Positions 41,781-50,894 of a stretch of 64,000 nt of DNA are shown in pieces. The notes beneath the pieces were generated by a model that worked only from the letters and a program-made list of their open reading frames with translations, searched no databases and was not told the DNA's origin. The translations under genes and the position numbers were made by a program. The first letter of the stretch is position 1; every line of letters starts with the position of its first letter. The DNA comes from Streptomyces peucetius (GTDB lineage Bacteria; Actinomycetota; Actinomycetes; Streptomycetales; Streptomycetaceae), in assembly GCF_025854275.1 (NCBI RefSeq), contig NZ_CP107567.1, positions 1,240,001-1,304,000 of the forward strand, given 5' to 3'.

Positions 41781-42914
41781 TCAGCCGCTCACGAGCTCCC
41801 CTGCCCCGTCCTGCGCCGCGGCGCCTCCGGGCGCCGGGGAGGCCGGCGGAGCAGCGGCGATGCGGGCCGTCGCGGTCGCCGGCACCCGGTGTGCCGGGTC
41901 GCGCACCTCGCCGACGAGCATCTCCAGGACGTCCTCCAGGGCCACCAGTCCCAGCACCCGTCCGGACGCGTCGGCGACCTGCGCGAGATGGGTGGCGGCA
42001 CGGCGCATCACGGTGAGCACGTCGTCCAGCGGCAGCTCGGCGCGCAGCGTCGCCATCGGCCGCCAGACGTGCTGCGGCACGGCGCGCTCGCCGTGCTCGA
42101 GGTCCAGCACGTCCTTGACGTGCAGGTATCCCATGAACGGGCCCTCCCCCTCAGCGCAGACGGGGAAGCGCGAGAAGCCGGTGCGGACCGTCAGCTCCTC
42201 CAACTGCCGCGGTGTGACCGACGGCGCGACGGTGACCAGCTGCGAACGGCGGATCATCACGTCGGTGACCGGGCGGCTGCCCAGCTCGAGGGCGTCCTCG
42301 AGCCGCTCCTGCTCCTCCGGCTCCAGCAGCCCCGCATGGCCCGCGTCCTCGACGAGCCGGCCCAGCTGCACGCTGGTGAAGACGGCCTCGACCTCGTCCT
42401 TCGGCTCGACCCCGAAGGCCCGCAGCACCAGCCGCGAGCAGGCGCCGAGCCCGCTGGTGACGGGGCGGCAGAGCCGGGCGAAGCCGACCAGCCCCGGGCT
42501 GAGCCACAGTGCGGTCCGCTCGGGCGCCGCCATGGCCAGGTTCTTGGGCAGCATCTCGCCGACGACGAGGTGCAGGAAGACCACCACGGCCAGGGCGATC
42601 ACATAGCCGAGCGGGTGGACGAGCCCTTCGGGGACGTGGGCGGCATGGAAGACCGGCTCCAGCAGGTGGGCGACGGTCGGCTCGGCGACCGCGCCGAGCG
42701 TGAGGGAGCAGACCGTGATGCCGAACTGGGCGGCGGCCATCATCTGCGGCAGGTTCTCCAGCCCGTGCAGGACCTGGCGGGCCCGCGCCGACCCGGCCGC
42801 GGCGAGCGGCTCGATCTGGCTGCGGCGAACGGAGACCAGGGCGAACTCGGCTCCGACGAAGAAGCCGTTCGCCACGACCAGCAGCAGGGCGAACAGCAGT
42901 TGCAGTGCGCTCAC
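41781..42914 (-). CDS. CNNM/hemolysin-type membrane protein with CBS pair
   Basis: A 377-residue protein with a GTG start at 42912-42914 that overlaps the TGA of the upstream paralogue (GTGA). An N-terminal DUF21/CNNM membrane domain (LLVVANGFFVGAEFALVSVR, VVVFLHLVVGEMLPKNLAMA) precedes two CBS domains (VTDVMIRRSQLVTVAPSVTP; HVKDVLDLEHGERAVPQHV). The C-terminal CorC/HlyC domain is missing, and the protein ends in an Ala/Pro tail. CNNM proteins are linked to Mg2+ efflux or homeostasis; the older 'hemolysin' label is misleading. It forms a coupled pair with the longer paralogue, suggesting a heteromer. Confidence 0.9.
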   Translation of the reverse strand: MSALQLLFALLLVVANGFFVGAEFALVSVRRSQIEPLAAAGSARARQVLHGLENLPQMMAAAQFGITVCSLTLGAVAEPTVAHLLEPVFHAAHVPEGLVHPLGYVIALAVVVFLHLVVGEMLPKNLAMAAPERTALWLSPGLVGFARLCRPVTSGLGACSRLVLRAFGVEPKDEVEAVFTSVQLGRLVEDAGHAGLLEPEEQERLEDALELGSRPVTDVMIRRSQLVTVAPSVTPRQLEELTVRTGFSRFPVCAEGEGPFMGYLHVKDVLDLEHGERAVPQHVWRPMATLRAELPLDDVLTVMRRAATHLAQVADASGRVLGLVALEDVLEMLVGEVRDPAHRVPATATARIAAAPPASPAPGGAAAQDGAGELVSG

Positions 42915-44263
42915 CGGGCGGTCCCCGTCCTCGCGTCGTCCGGCGCGGCCGCATCGGCGGTGCGCACCAGGCGGACCCGTTCGGCGCGATAGCGCTCGAC
43001 CTGGCGCACGGACAGCCGCCAGCCGGGCAGTTCGGCGCGGTCACCGGGGGCGGGGATGCGTCCGAGGAGGTCGGCAACGAGGCCGGCGACGGTCTCGTAG
43101 GGGCCGTCCGGTACGTCGATGCCTATCCGGCGCAGGGTCAGGACACGGCAGCTGCCGTCGGCCTCCCAGGCGGGCCGTTCGTCCTCCGGGGCGGCCGGGG
43201 CCAGTTCGGGGCGGACGTCCGTCTCGTCGTCGTGCTCGTCGCGGACCTCGCCGACGAGTTCCTCGATGATGTCCTCGAGCGTGACGACGCCGGCCGTGCC
43301 GCCGTACTCGTCGACGACGACGGCTATCGGCTGCTCGCTGCGCAGCTGTGCCAGCAGCTGCTGGACCGGGAGAGTCTCCGGCACGAGCAGCGGGGCGACG
43401 GCGATCCGTTCCACCGCGACCCGCCGGCGTTCCTGGGCGCGCACCGCGAGGGCGTCCTTGAGGTGCACCATGCCGACGATCTCGTCGATGCGCTCCCGGT
43501 AGACGGGGAAGCGGGAAAGCCCCGTGGCGCGGGTGAGGTTGAGGACGTCCGCCGCGGTGGCGTCCGTCCGCAGGGCGCTCATCTTCACCCGTGGGGTCAT
43601 CACATGCTGGGCGGTGAGGTGGCCGAGCGACAGGGTGCGTACGAACAGGTCGGCGGTGTCCTGTTCCAGCGTGCCGGCCCGCGCCGAGTGGCGGGCCAGT
43701 GACATCAGCTCGCCGGGGGTACGGGCGGACGCCAGTTCCTCGGCGGGCTCGACCCCCGCCAGCCGTACGAGCCGGTTCGCGGCGGCGTTCAGCAGGGTGA
43801 TGACGGGGCGGAAGACGGCCGAGAAGGCGGTCTGGGGACCGGCCACGAACCTGGCCACCTGGAGCGGCCGGGACACGGCCCAGTTCTTGGGGACCAGTTC
43901 GCCGACGACCATCTGGACGGCGGACGCCAGCAGCATGCCGACGACCACCGCGACGCCGGGCACGGCGCCTTGGGGCAGTCCGGTCGCGGTCAGCGGTCCG
44001 CCGAGCAGTCGGGCCAGGGCCGGCTGCGCGAGCATGCCGACGACCAGGGAGGTGATGGTGATGCCGAGCTGGGTGCCGGAGAGCTGGAAGGACAGCTCGC
44101 GCAGTGCGGTGACGACGCGGCGGGCACGGCGGTCGCCCTCGGCCGCGGCACGCTCGGCGTCGGCGCGTTCCACCGTGACGAGTCCGAACTCGGCGGCCAC
44201 GAAGAAGCCGTTGGCGAGGATGAGAAGGAACGCTGCGGCGAGCAGCAGAAGGGGGATGATCAT
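42911..44263 (-). CDS. CNNM/hemolysin-type membrane protein with CBS pair and CorC domain
   Basis: A 450-residue protein starting at ATG 44261-44263. CNNM membrane domain (ILANGFFVAAEFGLVTVERA; ASAVQMVVGELVPKNWAVSR), CBS pair (VMTPRVKMSALRTDATAAD; FPVYRERIDEIVGMVHLKDA; VVVDEYGGTAGVVTLEDIIE) and a C-terminal transporter-associated CorC/HlyC domain (ETVAGLVADLLGRIPAPGDR). Full-length architecture of the family, probably in divalent-cation homeostasis. It is translated just before the shorter paralogue. No riboswitch is recognisable in the roughly 190 bases upstream. Confidence 0.92.
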   Translation of the reverse strand: MIIPLLLLAAAFLLILANGFFVAAEFGLVTVERADAERAAAEGDRRARRVVTALRELSFQLSGTQLGITITSLVVGMLAQPALARLLGGPLTATGLPQGAVPGVAVVVGMLLASAVQMVVGELVPKNWAVSRPLQVARFVAGPQTAFSAVFRPVITLLNAAANRLVRLAGVEPAEELASARTPGELMSLARHSARAGTLEQDTADLFVRTLSLGHLTAQHVMTPRVKMSALRTDATAADVLNLTRATGLSRFPVYRERIDEIVGMVHLKDALAVRAQERRRVAVERIAVAPLLVPETLPVQQLLAQLRSEQPIAVVVDEYGGTAGVVTLEDIIEELVGEVRDEHDDETDVRPELAPAAPEDERPAWEADGSCRVLTLRRIGIDVPDGPYETVAGLVADLLGRIPAPGDRAELPGWRLSVRQVERYRAERVRLVRTADAAAPDDARTGTAR

Positions 44264-44456
44264 GCCGCCGCCTCCTGGGAGGGGGCGGCGCAGGTACTAC
44301 CGGACGATCCGTCCATCGCTGGAGGGAGTCACTCCTCGGGTCGCAGGGTGTGCCCCGCCGGCCGGCGGGCCGTGCGATCGCGGGGCGGGGGCGCCCTCGG
44401 CGCCGCCGCCCACCAGAGTAATCAAGCCGGCCCGGCGGGGGCAGGGGCGCTGCCGC

Positions 44457-44945
44457 TCAGCGTTCGCCCGGGCGGGTGCCGGGGTCTACCTCCGGCCGGG
44501 TGCCGAGCATCTCCGCCAGGGCCCGCAGGGCGCGGGCGTCGTCGATGGCCCGGGCCTTGGCGATACCGGGCTGGATGCCGAGTACCGGCAGGCTGGTGCC
44601 GTCACTGAGGTCGAGGAAGACCCAGGGATCGCCGGACCGCAGATTCACCCGGAGGATCTCCGCCCAGGCGAGTCGGCGCGTCCGGGTGAGGTTGACGACG
44701 GTGACGCCGTCGTCGTCGGCGACGACCTTGGGCCGGCTCAGCAGGGCCAGCACCCCGAAGAAGAGCAGCGCCGTGAAGACGAAGCTGGCCTTCTCGGGCG
44801 GGCTGAGCCGGTCCAGCATCAGAGTGATGGCGGTGACGGTGGCGAACATGACCGCGCCCACGGTCAGCAGGACGATCCGGGTACGGGTCGGCCTGAACGT
44901 GACCGGGAGCGTGGGCGGCCGGGCCGCGGGGGCGGATGAGGACAT
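44457..44945 (-). CDS. Bacterial PH-domain membrane protein
   Basis: A 162-residue protein starting at ATG 44943-44945. Two membrane helices (IVLLTVGAVMFATVTAITLM; FVFTALLFFGVLALLSR) are followed by a PH-like beta domain, KVVADDDGVTVVNLTRTRRL with AWAEILRVNLRSGDPWVFLD, the pattern of the actinobacterial bPH_6 group. Function unknown. It begins 16 bases after hisG and is probably the last gene of the rib-his run. Confidence 0.88.
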   Translation of the reverse strand: MSSSAPAARPPTLPVTFRPTRTRIVLLTVGAVMFATVTAITLMLDRLSPPEKASFVFTALLFFGVLALLSRPKVVADDDGVTVVNLTRTRRLAWAEILRVNLRSGDPWVFLDLSDGTSLPVLGIQPGIAKARAIDDARALRALAEMLGTRPEVDPGTRPGER

Positions 44946-44961
44946 GGTGCGGTGTCCGTCC

Positions 44962-45810
44962 TCAGAGGCGGCAGGCGTGGATGGCCGTGGTGAGGATGGC
45001 CCGCGCGCCGAGGGCGTACAGGTCGTCCATGATCCGCTGGGCCTCCTTGGCGGCGACCATGGAGCGGACGGCGACCCAGCCCTCGTGGTGCAGGGGGGAG
45101 ATCGTGGGCGACTCGAGGCCGGGGGTGAGGGCGACGGCCTGCTCCAGGTTCTCGACCCGGCAGTCGTAGTCCATCATCACGTAGCTGCGGGCGACGAGGA
45201 CGCCCTGGAGGCGGCGCAGGAACTGCTGCACCTGGGCGTGCGCCGGGTCGGCGCCGGTGCGCCGGATGACGACGGCCTCCGAGGTCATGATCGGCTCGCC
45301 GATGACCTCCAGGCCCGCGTTGCGCAGGCTGGTGCCGGTCTCGACGACGTCGGCGATGACCTCCGCGACGCCGAGCTCGATCGCGGTCTCGACGGCGCCG
45401 TCGAGGTGGACGACGGAGGCGTCGATGCCGCTGTCGGCGAGGTGCTTGGCGACGATGCCCTCGTAGGAGGTGGCGATCGTCATGCCGCCGAAGTCCGCCA
45501 CGCCCTTCGCCGTGCCCGGCTTGGTGGCATAGCGGAAGGTGGAGCGGGCGAAGCCGAGCTGAAGGATCTCCTCGGCGTTCGCACCGGAGTCGAGCAGCAG
45601 GTCGCGGCCGGTGATGCCGATGTCGAGCTTGCCGGAGCTGACGTAGATCGCGATGTCACGCGGACGCAGGTAGAAGAACTCGACCTCGTTCTCGGGGTCG
45701 ACGAGGACGAGTTCCTTGGACTCCTTGCGCTGCTGGTAGCCGGCTTCATGGAGCATCGCCGACGCAGGTCCGGACAGTGAACCCTTGTTGGGGACGGCAA
45801 TGCGCAGCAT
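44962..45810 (-). CDS. hisG: ATP phosphoribosyltransferase, long form
   Basis: A 282-residue protein starting at ATG 45808-45810. It begins LRIAVPNKGSLSGPASAML and has IYVSSGKLDIGITGRDLLLD, ADVVETGTSLRNAGLEVIGE (the PRPP-binding loop) and a C-terminal ACT-like regulatory domain (ALTPGLESPTISPLHHEGWV) that gives histidine feedback inhibition. It commits PRPP and ATP to histidine synthesis. It lies 66 bases downstream of hisE, an arrangement kept in actinobacteria, while the other his genes are elsewhere. Confidence 0.97.
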   Translation of the reverse strand: MLRIAVPNKGSLSGPASAMLHEAGYQQRKESKELVLVDPENEVEFFYLRPRDIAIYVSSGKLDIGITGRDLLLDSGANAEEILQLGFARSTFRYATKPGTAKGVADFGGMTIATSYEGIVAKHLADSGIDASVVHLDGAVETAIELGVAEVIADVVETGTSLRNAGLEVIGEPIMTSEAVVIRRTGADPAHAQVQQFLRRLQGVLVARSYVMMDYDCRVENLEQAVALTPGLESPTISPLHHEGWVAVRSMVAAKEAQRIMDDLYALGARAILTTAIHACRL

Positions 45811-45876
45811 GAGACGGGCTTCCTTTGTTCGTGTGGCTGTATGTGCGGCTGTTTGTGTCCGGCGGGGCGGGCCGGC

Positions 45877-46149
45877 TCAGAGGTGGGCGTAGACGTCGTC
45901 GAGGGAGATCCCCCGGGCGACCATCATCACCTGGACGTGGTACAGCAACTGCGAGATCTCCTCCGCGGCGGCGTCCTTGCCCTCGTACTCGGCGGCCATC
46001 CACACCTCGGCGGCCTCCTCGACGACCTTCTTGCCGATGGCATGGACGCCCTTGCCCACCAGCTCGGCGGTGCGGGAGGTGGCGGGGTCGCCCTCGGCGG
46101 CCTTCTGCTGGAGCTCGGCGAAGAGCTCCTCGAACGTCTTATTCGGCAT
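45877..46149 (-). CDS. hisE: Phosphoribosyl-ATP pyrophosphatase
   Basis: A 90-residue all-helical protein starting at ATG 46147-46149. It carries the MazG-like metal-binding motif [20 protein letters not shown] with the EExxE pattern and [18 protein letters not shown]. It hydrolyses phosphoribosyl-ATP, the second step of histidine synthesis, right after HisG. It lies 33 bases after ribH, so riboflavin and histidine genes are probably cotranscribed here. Confidence 0.97.
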   Translation of the reverse strand: MPNKTFEELFAELQQKAAEGDPATSRTAELVGKGVHAIGKKVVEEAAEVWMAAEYEGKDAAAEEISQLLYHVQVMMVARGISLDDVYAHL

Positions 46150-46182
46150 GGTGGTCCCAGACTACGCGGAAGCGGCCGCTGC

Positions 46183-46668
46183 TCAGCGCCAGGGTTCGGA
46201 TACTGAACGCAGGATGGTCGCCGTGGCGACGGCCGCCGTGACCGCCTCGTGACCCTTGTCCTCGTTGGAGCCCTCGATACCGGCCCGGTCGAGCGCCTGC
46301 TCCTCGGTGTCACAGGTCAGTACGCCGAAGCCGACGGGAACGCCGGTGTCGATCGAGACCTGGGTGAGGCCCTGGGTGACGCCCTGGCACACGTACTCGA
46401 AGTGCGGCGTGCCGCCGCGGATGACGACGCCGAGGGCGACGATCGCGTCGTAGCCCCGGCCGGCGAGCACCTTGGCGACGACGGGCAGCTCGAAGCTGCC
46501 GGGGACGCGCAGCAGCGTCGGCTCGTCGATGCCGAGCTCGTGCAGCGCCCGCAGGGCGCCGTCGACGAGGCCGTCCATGACCTTCTCGTGCCACTGGGCC
46601 GCGATCACCGCCACCCGCAGGTCTCCGCAGTTGCGGACGGACAGTTCGGGCGCACCCTTGCCGCTCAT
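46183..46668 (-). CDS. ribH: 6,7-dimethyl-8-ribityllumazine synthase
   Basis: A 161-residue protein from ATG 46666-46668. Family motifs: [57 protein letters not shown] and [19 protein letters not shown], with the active-site His in GGTPHFEY. It condenses the RibBA-derived butanone phosphate with the ribityl-pyrimidine. It is separated from ribBA by 111 bases filled with short tandem repeats, unlike the overlapping junctions upstream. Confidence 0.97.
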   Translation of the reverse strand: MSGKGAPELSVRNCGDLRVAVIAAQWHEKVMDGLVDGALRALHELGIDEPTLLRVPGSFELPVVAKVLAGRGYDAIVALGVVIRGGTPHFEYVCQGVTQGLTQVSIDTGVPVGFGVLTCDTEEQALDRAGIEGSNEDKGHEAVTAAVATATILRSVSEPWR

Positions 46669-46693
46669 GTTTCTCCCTAGCCGTTCTTCACTT

Positions 46694-46766
46694 GCCGACC
46701 GCGCGGTACTCGCGGTCGCGCGGTGCTTGCCGGTCGCGCGAGGTATTCGCCGGTCGCGCGGTGCTT
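46694..46766. repeat. About four imperfect 18-nt tandem repeats between ribBA and ribH
   Basis: Units around GCCGGTCGCGCGGTGCTT occur at about 46694-46710, 46711-46728, 46729-46747 and 46748-46766, with small changes between copies. They occupy most of the only long gap in the rib operon. Confidence 0.75.
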
Positions 46767-46779
46767 CTCGTTGCCGCGG

Positions 46780-48069
46780 TTACTGGTTGCCGCAGGTCGA
46801 CGCGGGGACCGCGTCGAGCCACGGCAGGTCGTGGCCCATCCGGTCGCGCTTGGTGCGCAGGTACGTCAGGTTGTGCTCGCCCGCCTGGACGGGCATCGGT
46901 TCGCGTCCGAGGACGGTGATGCCGTACCTGACGAGTGCGGTGGACTTGTCCGGGTTGTTGGTCATCAGCCGCACGCTGCGCACGCCCAGGTCGGCGAGGA
47001 TCTGCGCCCCGGCGGCGTAGTCACGGGCGTCGGCGGGCAGCCCGAGTTCCAGGTTGGCGTCGAGGGTGTCCCGGCCGCGCTCCTGGAGTTCGTAGGCGCG
47101 CAGCTTGGACAGCAGTCCGATGCCGCGGCCCTCGTGCCCGCGCAGATAGACGACGACTCCCCGGCCGGCCTCCGTGATGCGCTCCATGGAGGTACGCAGC
47201 TGGGGGCCGCAGTCGCAGCGGAGCGAGTGGAAGATGTCACCGGTGAGGCATTCGGAGTGGACGCGCACCAGGACGTCCCGGCCGTCGCCGATGTCGCCGT
47301 GGACGAGGGCGACGTGCTCGACGCCGTCGACGGTGGACCGGTAGCCGTAGGCGGTGAACTCACCGCTGGCGGTCGGCAGTTGCACCTCCGCCTCGCGCCT
47401 GACGGTGGGCTCCGCGCTGCGGCGGTAGGCGATCAGGTCCTCGATGGAGATGATCGTCAGGCCGTGCTTGCGGGCGAACGGGATCAGCTCGGGCAGCCGC
47501 AGCATCACGCCGTCCTCGCCGGCGATCTCGACGATCGCGCCGGCGGGGCGCAGTCCCGCGAGCCGGGCGAGGTCGACGGCGGCCTCGGTGTGGCCGGGCC
47601 GGCTGAGGACGCCGCCGGGCTTGGCGCGCAGCGGGAAGATGTGCCCGGGACGCACGAAGTCGGCGGGGCCGGCCGTGCCGCCGGCCAGTAGCTGAAGGGT
47701 GGTGGCGCGGTCGGAGGCGGAGATGCCGGTGGTCACGCCGTAGGCGGGGCCCGCGTCGACGGAGACGGTGAAGGCGGTCTGCATCGACTCGGTGTTGCGC
47801 TGCACCATCTGGGGCAGTTCCAGCCGCTCCAGCTCCTCGCTCTCCATGGGGGCGCAGATCAGGCCGCGGCACTCGCTCATCATGAAGGCGACGACCTCGG
47901 GGGTGGCCTTCTCCGCGGCGATGACGAGGTCGCCCTCGTTCTCGCGGTCCTCGTCGTCGACGACCACGACCGGGCGGCCGGCTGCGATGTCGCGGATCGC
48001 CTGCTCGACGGGGTCGAGGGCGAAATTCTCTGTGCTGTCGGTCAGGTACAGGGCGGGCTGCGCGGTCAT
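46780..48069 (-). CDS. ribBA: Bifunctional DHBP synthase / GTP cyclohydrolase II
   Basis: A 429-residue fusion from ATG 48067-48069, overlapping the upstream pnuX stop (ATGA). The RibB half (about 1-210) has [34 protein letters not shown] and [20 protein letters not shown]. The RibA half (about 215-429) has the Zn-binding [20 protein letters not shown] and [20 protein letters not shown]. It provides both 3,4-dihydroxy-2-butanone 4-phosphate and the pyrimidine precursor. Expression is expected to fall when FMN binds the riboswitch ahead of ribD. Confidence 0.97.
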   Translation of the reverse strand: MTAQPALYLTDSTENFALDPVEQAIRDIAAGRPVVVVDDEDRENEGDLVIAAEKATPEVVAFMMSECRGLICAPMESEELERLELPQMVQRNTESMQTAFTVSVDAGPAYGVTTGISASDRATTLQLLAGGTAGPADFVRPGHIFPLRAKPGGVLSRPGHTEAAVDLARLAGLRPAGAIVEIAGEDGVMLRLPELIPFARKHGLTIISIEDLIAYRRSAEPTVRREAEVQLPTASGEFTAYGYRSTVDGVEHVALVHGDIGDGRDVLVRVHSECLTGDIFHSLRCDCGPQLRTSMERITEAGRGVVVYLRGHEGRGIGLLSKLRAYELQERGRDTLDANLELGLPADARDYAAGAQILADLGVRSVRLMTNNPDKSTALVRYGITVLGREPMPVQAGEHNLTYLRTKRDRMGHDLPWLDAVPASTCGNQ

Positions 48070-48719
48070 GCCGTAGCTCCTTCCAGGGAGGGGCGGCCGC
48101 TCCGGCGGGAGCGCAGCCACCAGTCGCGCAGGCCCCACAGGACGAGCGCGCCGTAGACGACGTAGACGAAGCCGGAGAAGGCAAAGCCGTTGGCGAAGTT
48201 GAGCGGCACGCCGACGAGGTCGACGAGCAGCCAGGCGAACCAGAACTCGACCATGCCGCGGGCCTGGGCGACCATCGCGACGAGGGTGCCGACGAAGATG
48301 TAGGCGTCGGGCCACGGGTCCCAGGACAGTGACGGGTAGAGGGTGAAGAGCCCGCCGACGGCGAGGGTGCCGACGACGGCGCCGCCGGCCAGGTAGCCGC
48401 GCTCGCGCCAGGTCGCGAACCTGACCGCGATGGAGCCGTCCTGTGCCTGCTGTCGGCCGCGGGTCCACTGCCAGTAGCCCCAGGCCGCCACGGCCATCAC
48501 CACGACCTGCTTGCCGGCGCTGCCGGTCAGATGGGATGTGGCGAAGGCGGCGAAGAGGATGGCACCGGAGAGGAACTGGGCGGGCCAGGTCCAGATCGAG
48601 CGCCGCCAGCCGAGGGCGAGGGCGAGCAGACCGATGATGTTGCCGATCATGTCGGACCATTTGATGTGCTGCCCGAAGGCCGTGAAGGCCTCGCCGTTCA
48701 GCCAGTCAAGGGCGCTCAC
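48066..48719 (-). CDS. pnuX: PnuC-superfamily transporter, probable riboflavin carrier (PnuX-like)
   Basis: A 217-residue membrane protein with about seven helices, from GTG 48717-48719 (GTGA overlap with ribE). PnuC-family blocks are [40 protein letters not shown] and [20 protein letters not shown]. PnuC proteins normally carry nicotinamide riboside, but a copy embedded in an FMN-riboswitch rib operon fits the actinobacterial PnuX riboflavin transporter described in Corynebacterium. Both neighbours overlap it, so it is made with the biosynthetic enzymes. The substrate is inferred from context. Confidence 0.85.
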   Translation of the reverse strand: MSALDWLNGEAFTAFGQHIKWSDMIGNIIGLLALALGWRRSIWTWPAQFLSGAILFAAFATSHLTGSAGKQVVVMAVAAWGYWQWTRGRQQAQDGSIAVRFATWRERGYLAGGAVVGTLAVGGLFTLYPSLSWDPWPDAYIFVGTLVAMVAQARGMVEFWFAWLLVDLVGVPLNFANGFAFSGFVYVVYGALVLWGLRDWWLRSRRSGRPSLEGATA

Positions 48720-49324
48720 TCGGCGCTCTCCTCGGTCTGCGCGCCGAGCAGCCGCTCGACGTACTTGGCGATGACGTCCACCTCGAGGTTGACCGGGTCG
48801 CCGGGCTGCTTGATGCCGAGCGTGGTCAGGGCGAGGGTGGTGGGGATGAGGCTGATCGTGAAGTGGTCGGTGCCCGCGTCGACCACCGTGAGGCTGACGC
48901 CGTCGACCGTGATCGAGCCCTTCTCGACGACGTACCGGGCGAGCCCGGAGGGCAGTGAGATCTTCACGATCTCCCAGTTCTCCGAGGGTGTGCGCTCGAC
49001 GATCGCGCCCGTGCCGTCGACATGGCCCTGCACGATGTGGCCGCCGAGCCGTGCGCCGACCGCGGTGGGCCGCTCGAGGTTGACGCGGGAGCCCGCGTCG
49101 AGCGCGCCGAGGCTGGAGCGCTTCAGCGTCTCGGCCATGACGTCGGCGGTGAACTCGCCGTCACCCGCCTCGACGACGGTCAGGCAGACGCCGTTGACGG
49201 CGATGGAGTCGCCGTGCTTCGCGTCCTCGGTGACGATCGGGCCGCGCAGACGGAAGCGGGAGGCGTCGCCCAGGTTCTCGACGGCGGTGACCTCGCCCAG
49301 CTCTTCGACGATTCCGGTGAACAC
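48716..49324 (-). CDS. ribE: Riboflavin synthase, alpha subunit
   Basis: A 202-residue protein from GTG 49322-49324, one base after the ribD stop. It has the internal duplication of two lumazine-binding barrels: VFTGIVEELGEVTAVENLGD with GDSIAVNGVCLTVVEAG, then GGHIVQGHVDGTGAIVERTP with KGSITVDGVSLTVVDAG. It dismutates two lumazines to riboflavin. The frame is open upstream into ribD, but MFTGIVEE is the universal start of the family. Confidence 0.97.
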   Translation of the reverse strand: MFTGIVEELGEVTAVENLGDASRFRLRGPIVTEDAKHGDSIAVNGVCLTVVEAGDGEFTADVMAETLKRSSLGALDAGSRVNLERPTAVGARLGGHIVQGHVDGTGAIVERTPSENWEIVKISLPSGLARYVVEKGSITVDGVSLTVVDAGTDHFTISLIPTTLALTTLGIKQPGDPVNLEVDVIAKYVERLLGAQTEESAE

Positions 49325-49325
49325 T

Positions 49326-50498
49326 TCAGGCTCCCTTGGGGACGGTCGCGGTGACGCGCAGGTCGGTGCCGATGCGGTCGGTGTGGGTGACGTGGAGCCG
49401 CAACGCTCCGGTGATGGTGGTGATTCCGGCGTCGGCGAGGGCTGCGGGGCCCGCACCGAGGAGTACGGGGGCGAGGTAGCCGATGACGCGGTCGACGGCA
49501 CCGGCGGCCACGAAGGAGCCGGCGAGGGTGGGGCCTCCTTCGAGGAGTACGGAGCGGACACCGCGCTCGTGGAGCGCCGCGAGCAGCGCCGGCACGGACA
49601 GCCCGCGCTCCGCACGCGGCAGCCGCAGGACCGCGGGTCCGCCGGCGTCCGGCTCCGGCGACGGCACTGCCTCTCCGGCGGCCGGGACGGGCGCGGCGGT
49701 GTCACCGTGCGCGGTGCCGGCGGCCGTGACGTACGGGACCGGCGCAGCGTCCTGCGCGACCGCGACGAGCGTCGGCGCCGCCTCGTCCAGCACCCGGGCT
49801 CCCGCCCGTACGGCGGCGGCGTCGGTGTCGATCACGACCCGCAGCGGCTGGGTGGCGCCCTCGATGCCCCGGACCGCCAGGTGCGGGTCGTCGGCGCGCA
49901 TCGTCCCGGAGCCGACCACGACCGCGTCGGACTCGGCCCGCAGCCGGTGGACGTCGGCGCGGGACTCGGGCGAGCTGATCCAGCGGCTGGTGCCGTCGGC
50001 GGCGGCGATCCGGCCGTCCAGGGTGGCGGCGTACTTCCAGGTCACGTACGGGCGGCCGAGGCGTACGGAGGTGAGCCAGGCGATGTTCCCGGCCTCTGCT
50101 TCGTCCTCCAGCAGGCCGTGCGCGACCTCGACGCCGGCGGCGCGCAGCGTGTCGGCGCCGCCGGTGGCCTGCGGGTTCGGGTCGGCGACCGCGTACAGGA
50201 CGCGGGCGATCCCGGCCTCGGTCAGTGCCTGGGCGCAAGGGCCGGTGCGGCCGGTGTGGTTGCAGGGCTCGAGGGTGACGTACGCGGTGCCGCCGCGGGC
50301 GAGTACTCCGGCCGCGCGCAGGGCGTGGATCTCGGCGTGCGGTCCGCCGGCACGCTCGTGGTAGCCCTCGCCGACCACGTGTCCCGAGGCATCCGTGATG
50401 ACGCACCCGACGACCGGGTTGGGGCTGGTGGAGCCGAGTCCGCGGGCGGCGAGCTCGATCGCTCGGCGCATGGCGTCCGTGTCGGCTGCGGTGGCCAC
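49326..50498 (-). CDS. ribD: Bifunctional deaminase / 5-amino-6-(5-phosphoribosylamino)uracil reductase
   Basis: A 390-residue protein from GTG 50496-50498 with AGGAGA upstream. The deaminase half has GSTSPNPVVGCVI, GGPHAEIHALRAAG and YVTLEPCNHTGRTGPCAQAL (Zn-binding His-Ala-Glu and PCxxxGxxxPC). The reductase half has YVTWKYAATLDGRIAAADGT and SVLLEGGPTLAGSFVAAGAV, with an Ala/Pro-rich insert near 275-300. It is the first gene behind the FMN riboswitch; about 155 bases separate the aptamer from the start, room for an expression platform that hides translation or terminates. Confidence 0.97.
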   Translation of the reverse strand: MATAADTDAMRRAIELAARGLGSTSPNPVVGCVITDASGHVVGEGYHERAGGPHAEIHALRAAGVLARGGTAYVTLEPCNHTGRTGPCAQALTEAGIARVLYAVADPNPQATGGADTLRAAGVEVAHGLLEDEAEAGNIAWLTSVRLGRPYVTWKYAATLDGRIAAADGTSRWISSPESRADVHRLRAESDAVVVGSGTMRADDPHLAVRGIEGATQPLRVVIDTDAAAVRAGARVLDEAAPTLVAVAQDAAPVPYVTAAGTAHGDTAAPVPAAGEAVPSPEPDAGGPAVLRLPRAERGLSVPALLAALHERGVRSVLLEGGPTLAGSFVAAGAVDRVIGYLAPVLLGAGPAALADAGITTITGALRLHVTHTDRIGTDLRVTATVPKGA

Positions 50499-50653
50499 CG
50501 GGTTCTCCTGCCTCTTCGGGCACGGACTCCGGGGCCTGTCGGTACGACAGAGAACGGGAACGGCACCAGGGGAACGCCGAGGCCGGATCGACGGTCGCCG
50601 GATGGTGCACGGCGATCGACAGACGGCCGACGCACCTCACGGTGACACCCGCC

Positions 50654-50780
50654 GCGCACTGCCTCCCATCCGGACTTTAACCGTCGGTCCAGGAATTTCA
50701 CCTGGTCAACCGGCCGCTGGCTGCGGACGGGTCGCGGACTGTAACCGCCGGTTCGGAATTGCACCGACCCCGGAGTGCGC
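50654..50780 (-). promoter_or_regulatory. FMN riboswitch (RFN element)
   Basis: Reading the minus strand from 50780, the closing GCGCACTCC pairs with GGCAGTGCGC ending at 50654. Between them are the conserved RFN blocks GGTCGGTGCAATTCCGAACC, GGCGGTTACAGTCCGCGACC, TTGACCAGGTGAAATTCCTG and CGACGGTTAAAGTCCGGATG. All paired arms of the aptamer are identifiable. It lies about 155 bases ahead of ribD and should repress the rib operon when FMN is plentiful. Confidence 0.97.
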
Positions 50781-50894
50781 TGCTGCTGATACAGGGACAG
50801 TGTGCCACGGGATGCACTGAGCCATGCGGGTGACTGCTGTGGACTGGCTCACATCCGCGCACGCGGTGTCACCCGGCGTCACATTTCCTCGGGA

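Noticed and set aside
44264..44456. M-box or other metal riboswitch ahead of the CNNM pair
   Set aside because: Only generic GC-rich palindromes are present. No conserved M-box blocks could be found.
46692..47691. Plus-strand frames over ribH-ribBA
   Set aside because: They are shadows opposite well-supported riboflavin genes.
48066..48719. Nicotinamide riboside transporter (PnuC proper)
   Set aside because: It is embedded between ribE and ribBA in an FMN-riboswitch operon, which fits PnuX. No NAD genes are nearby.
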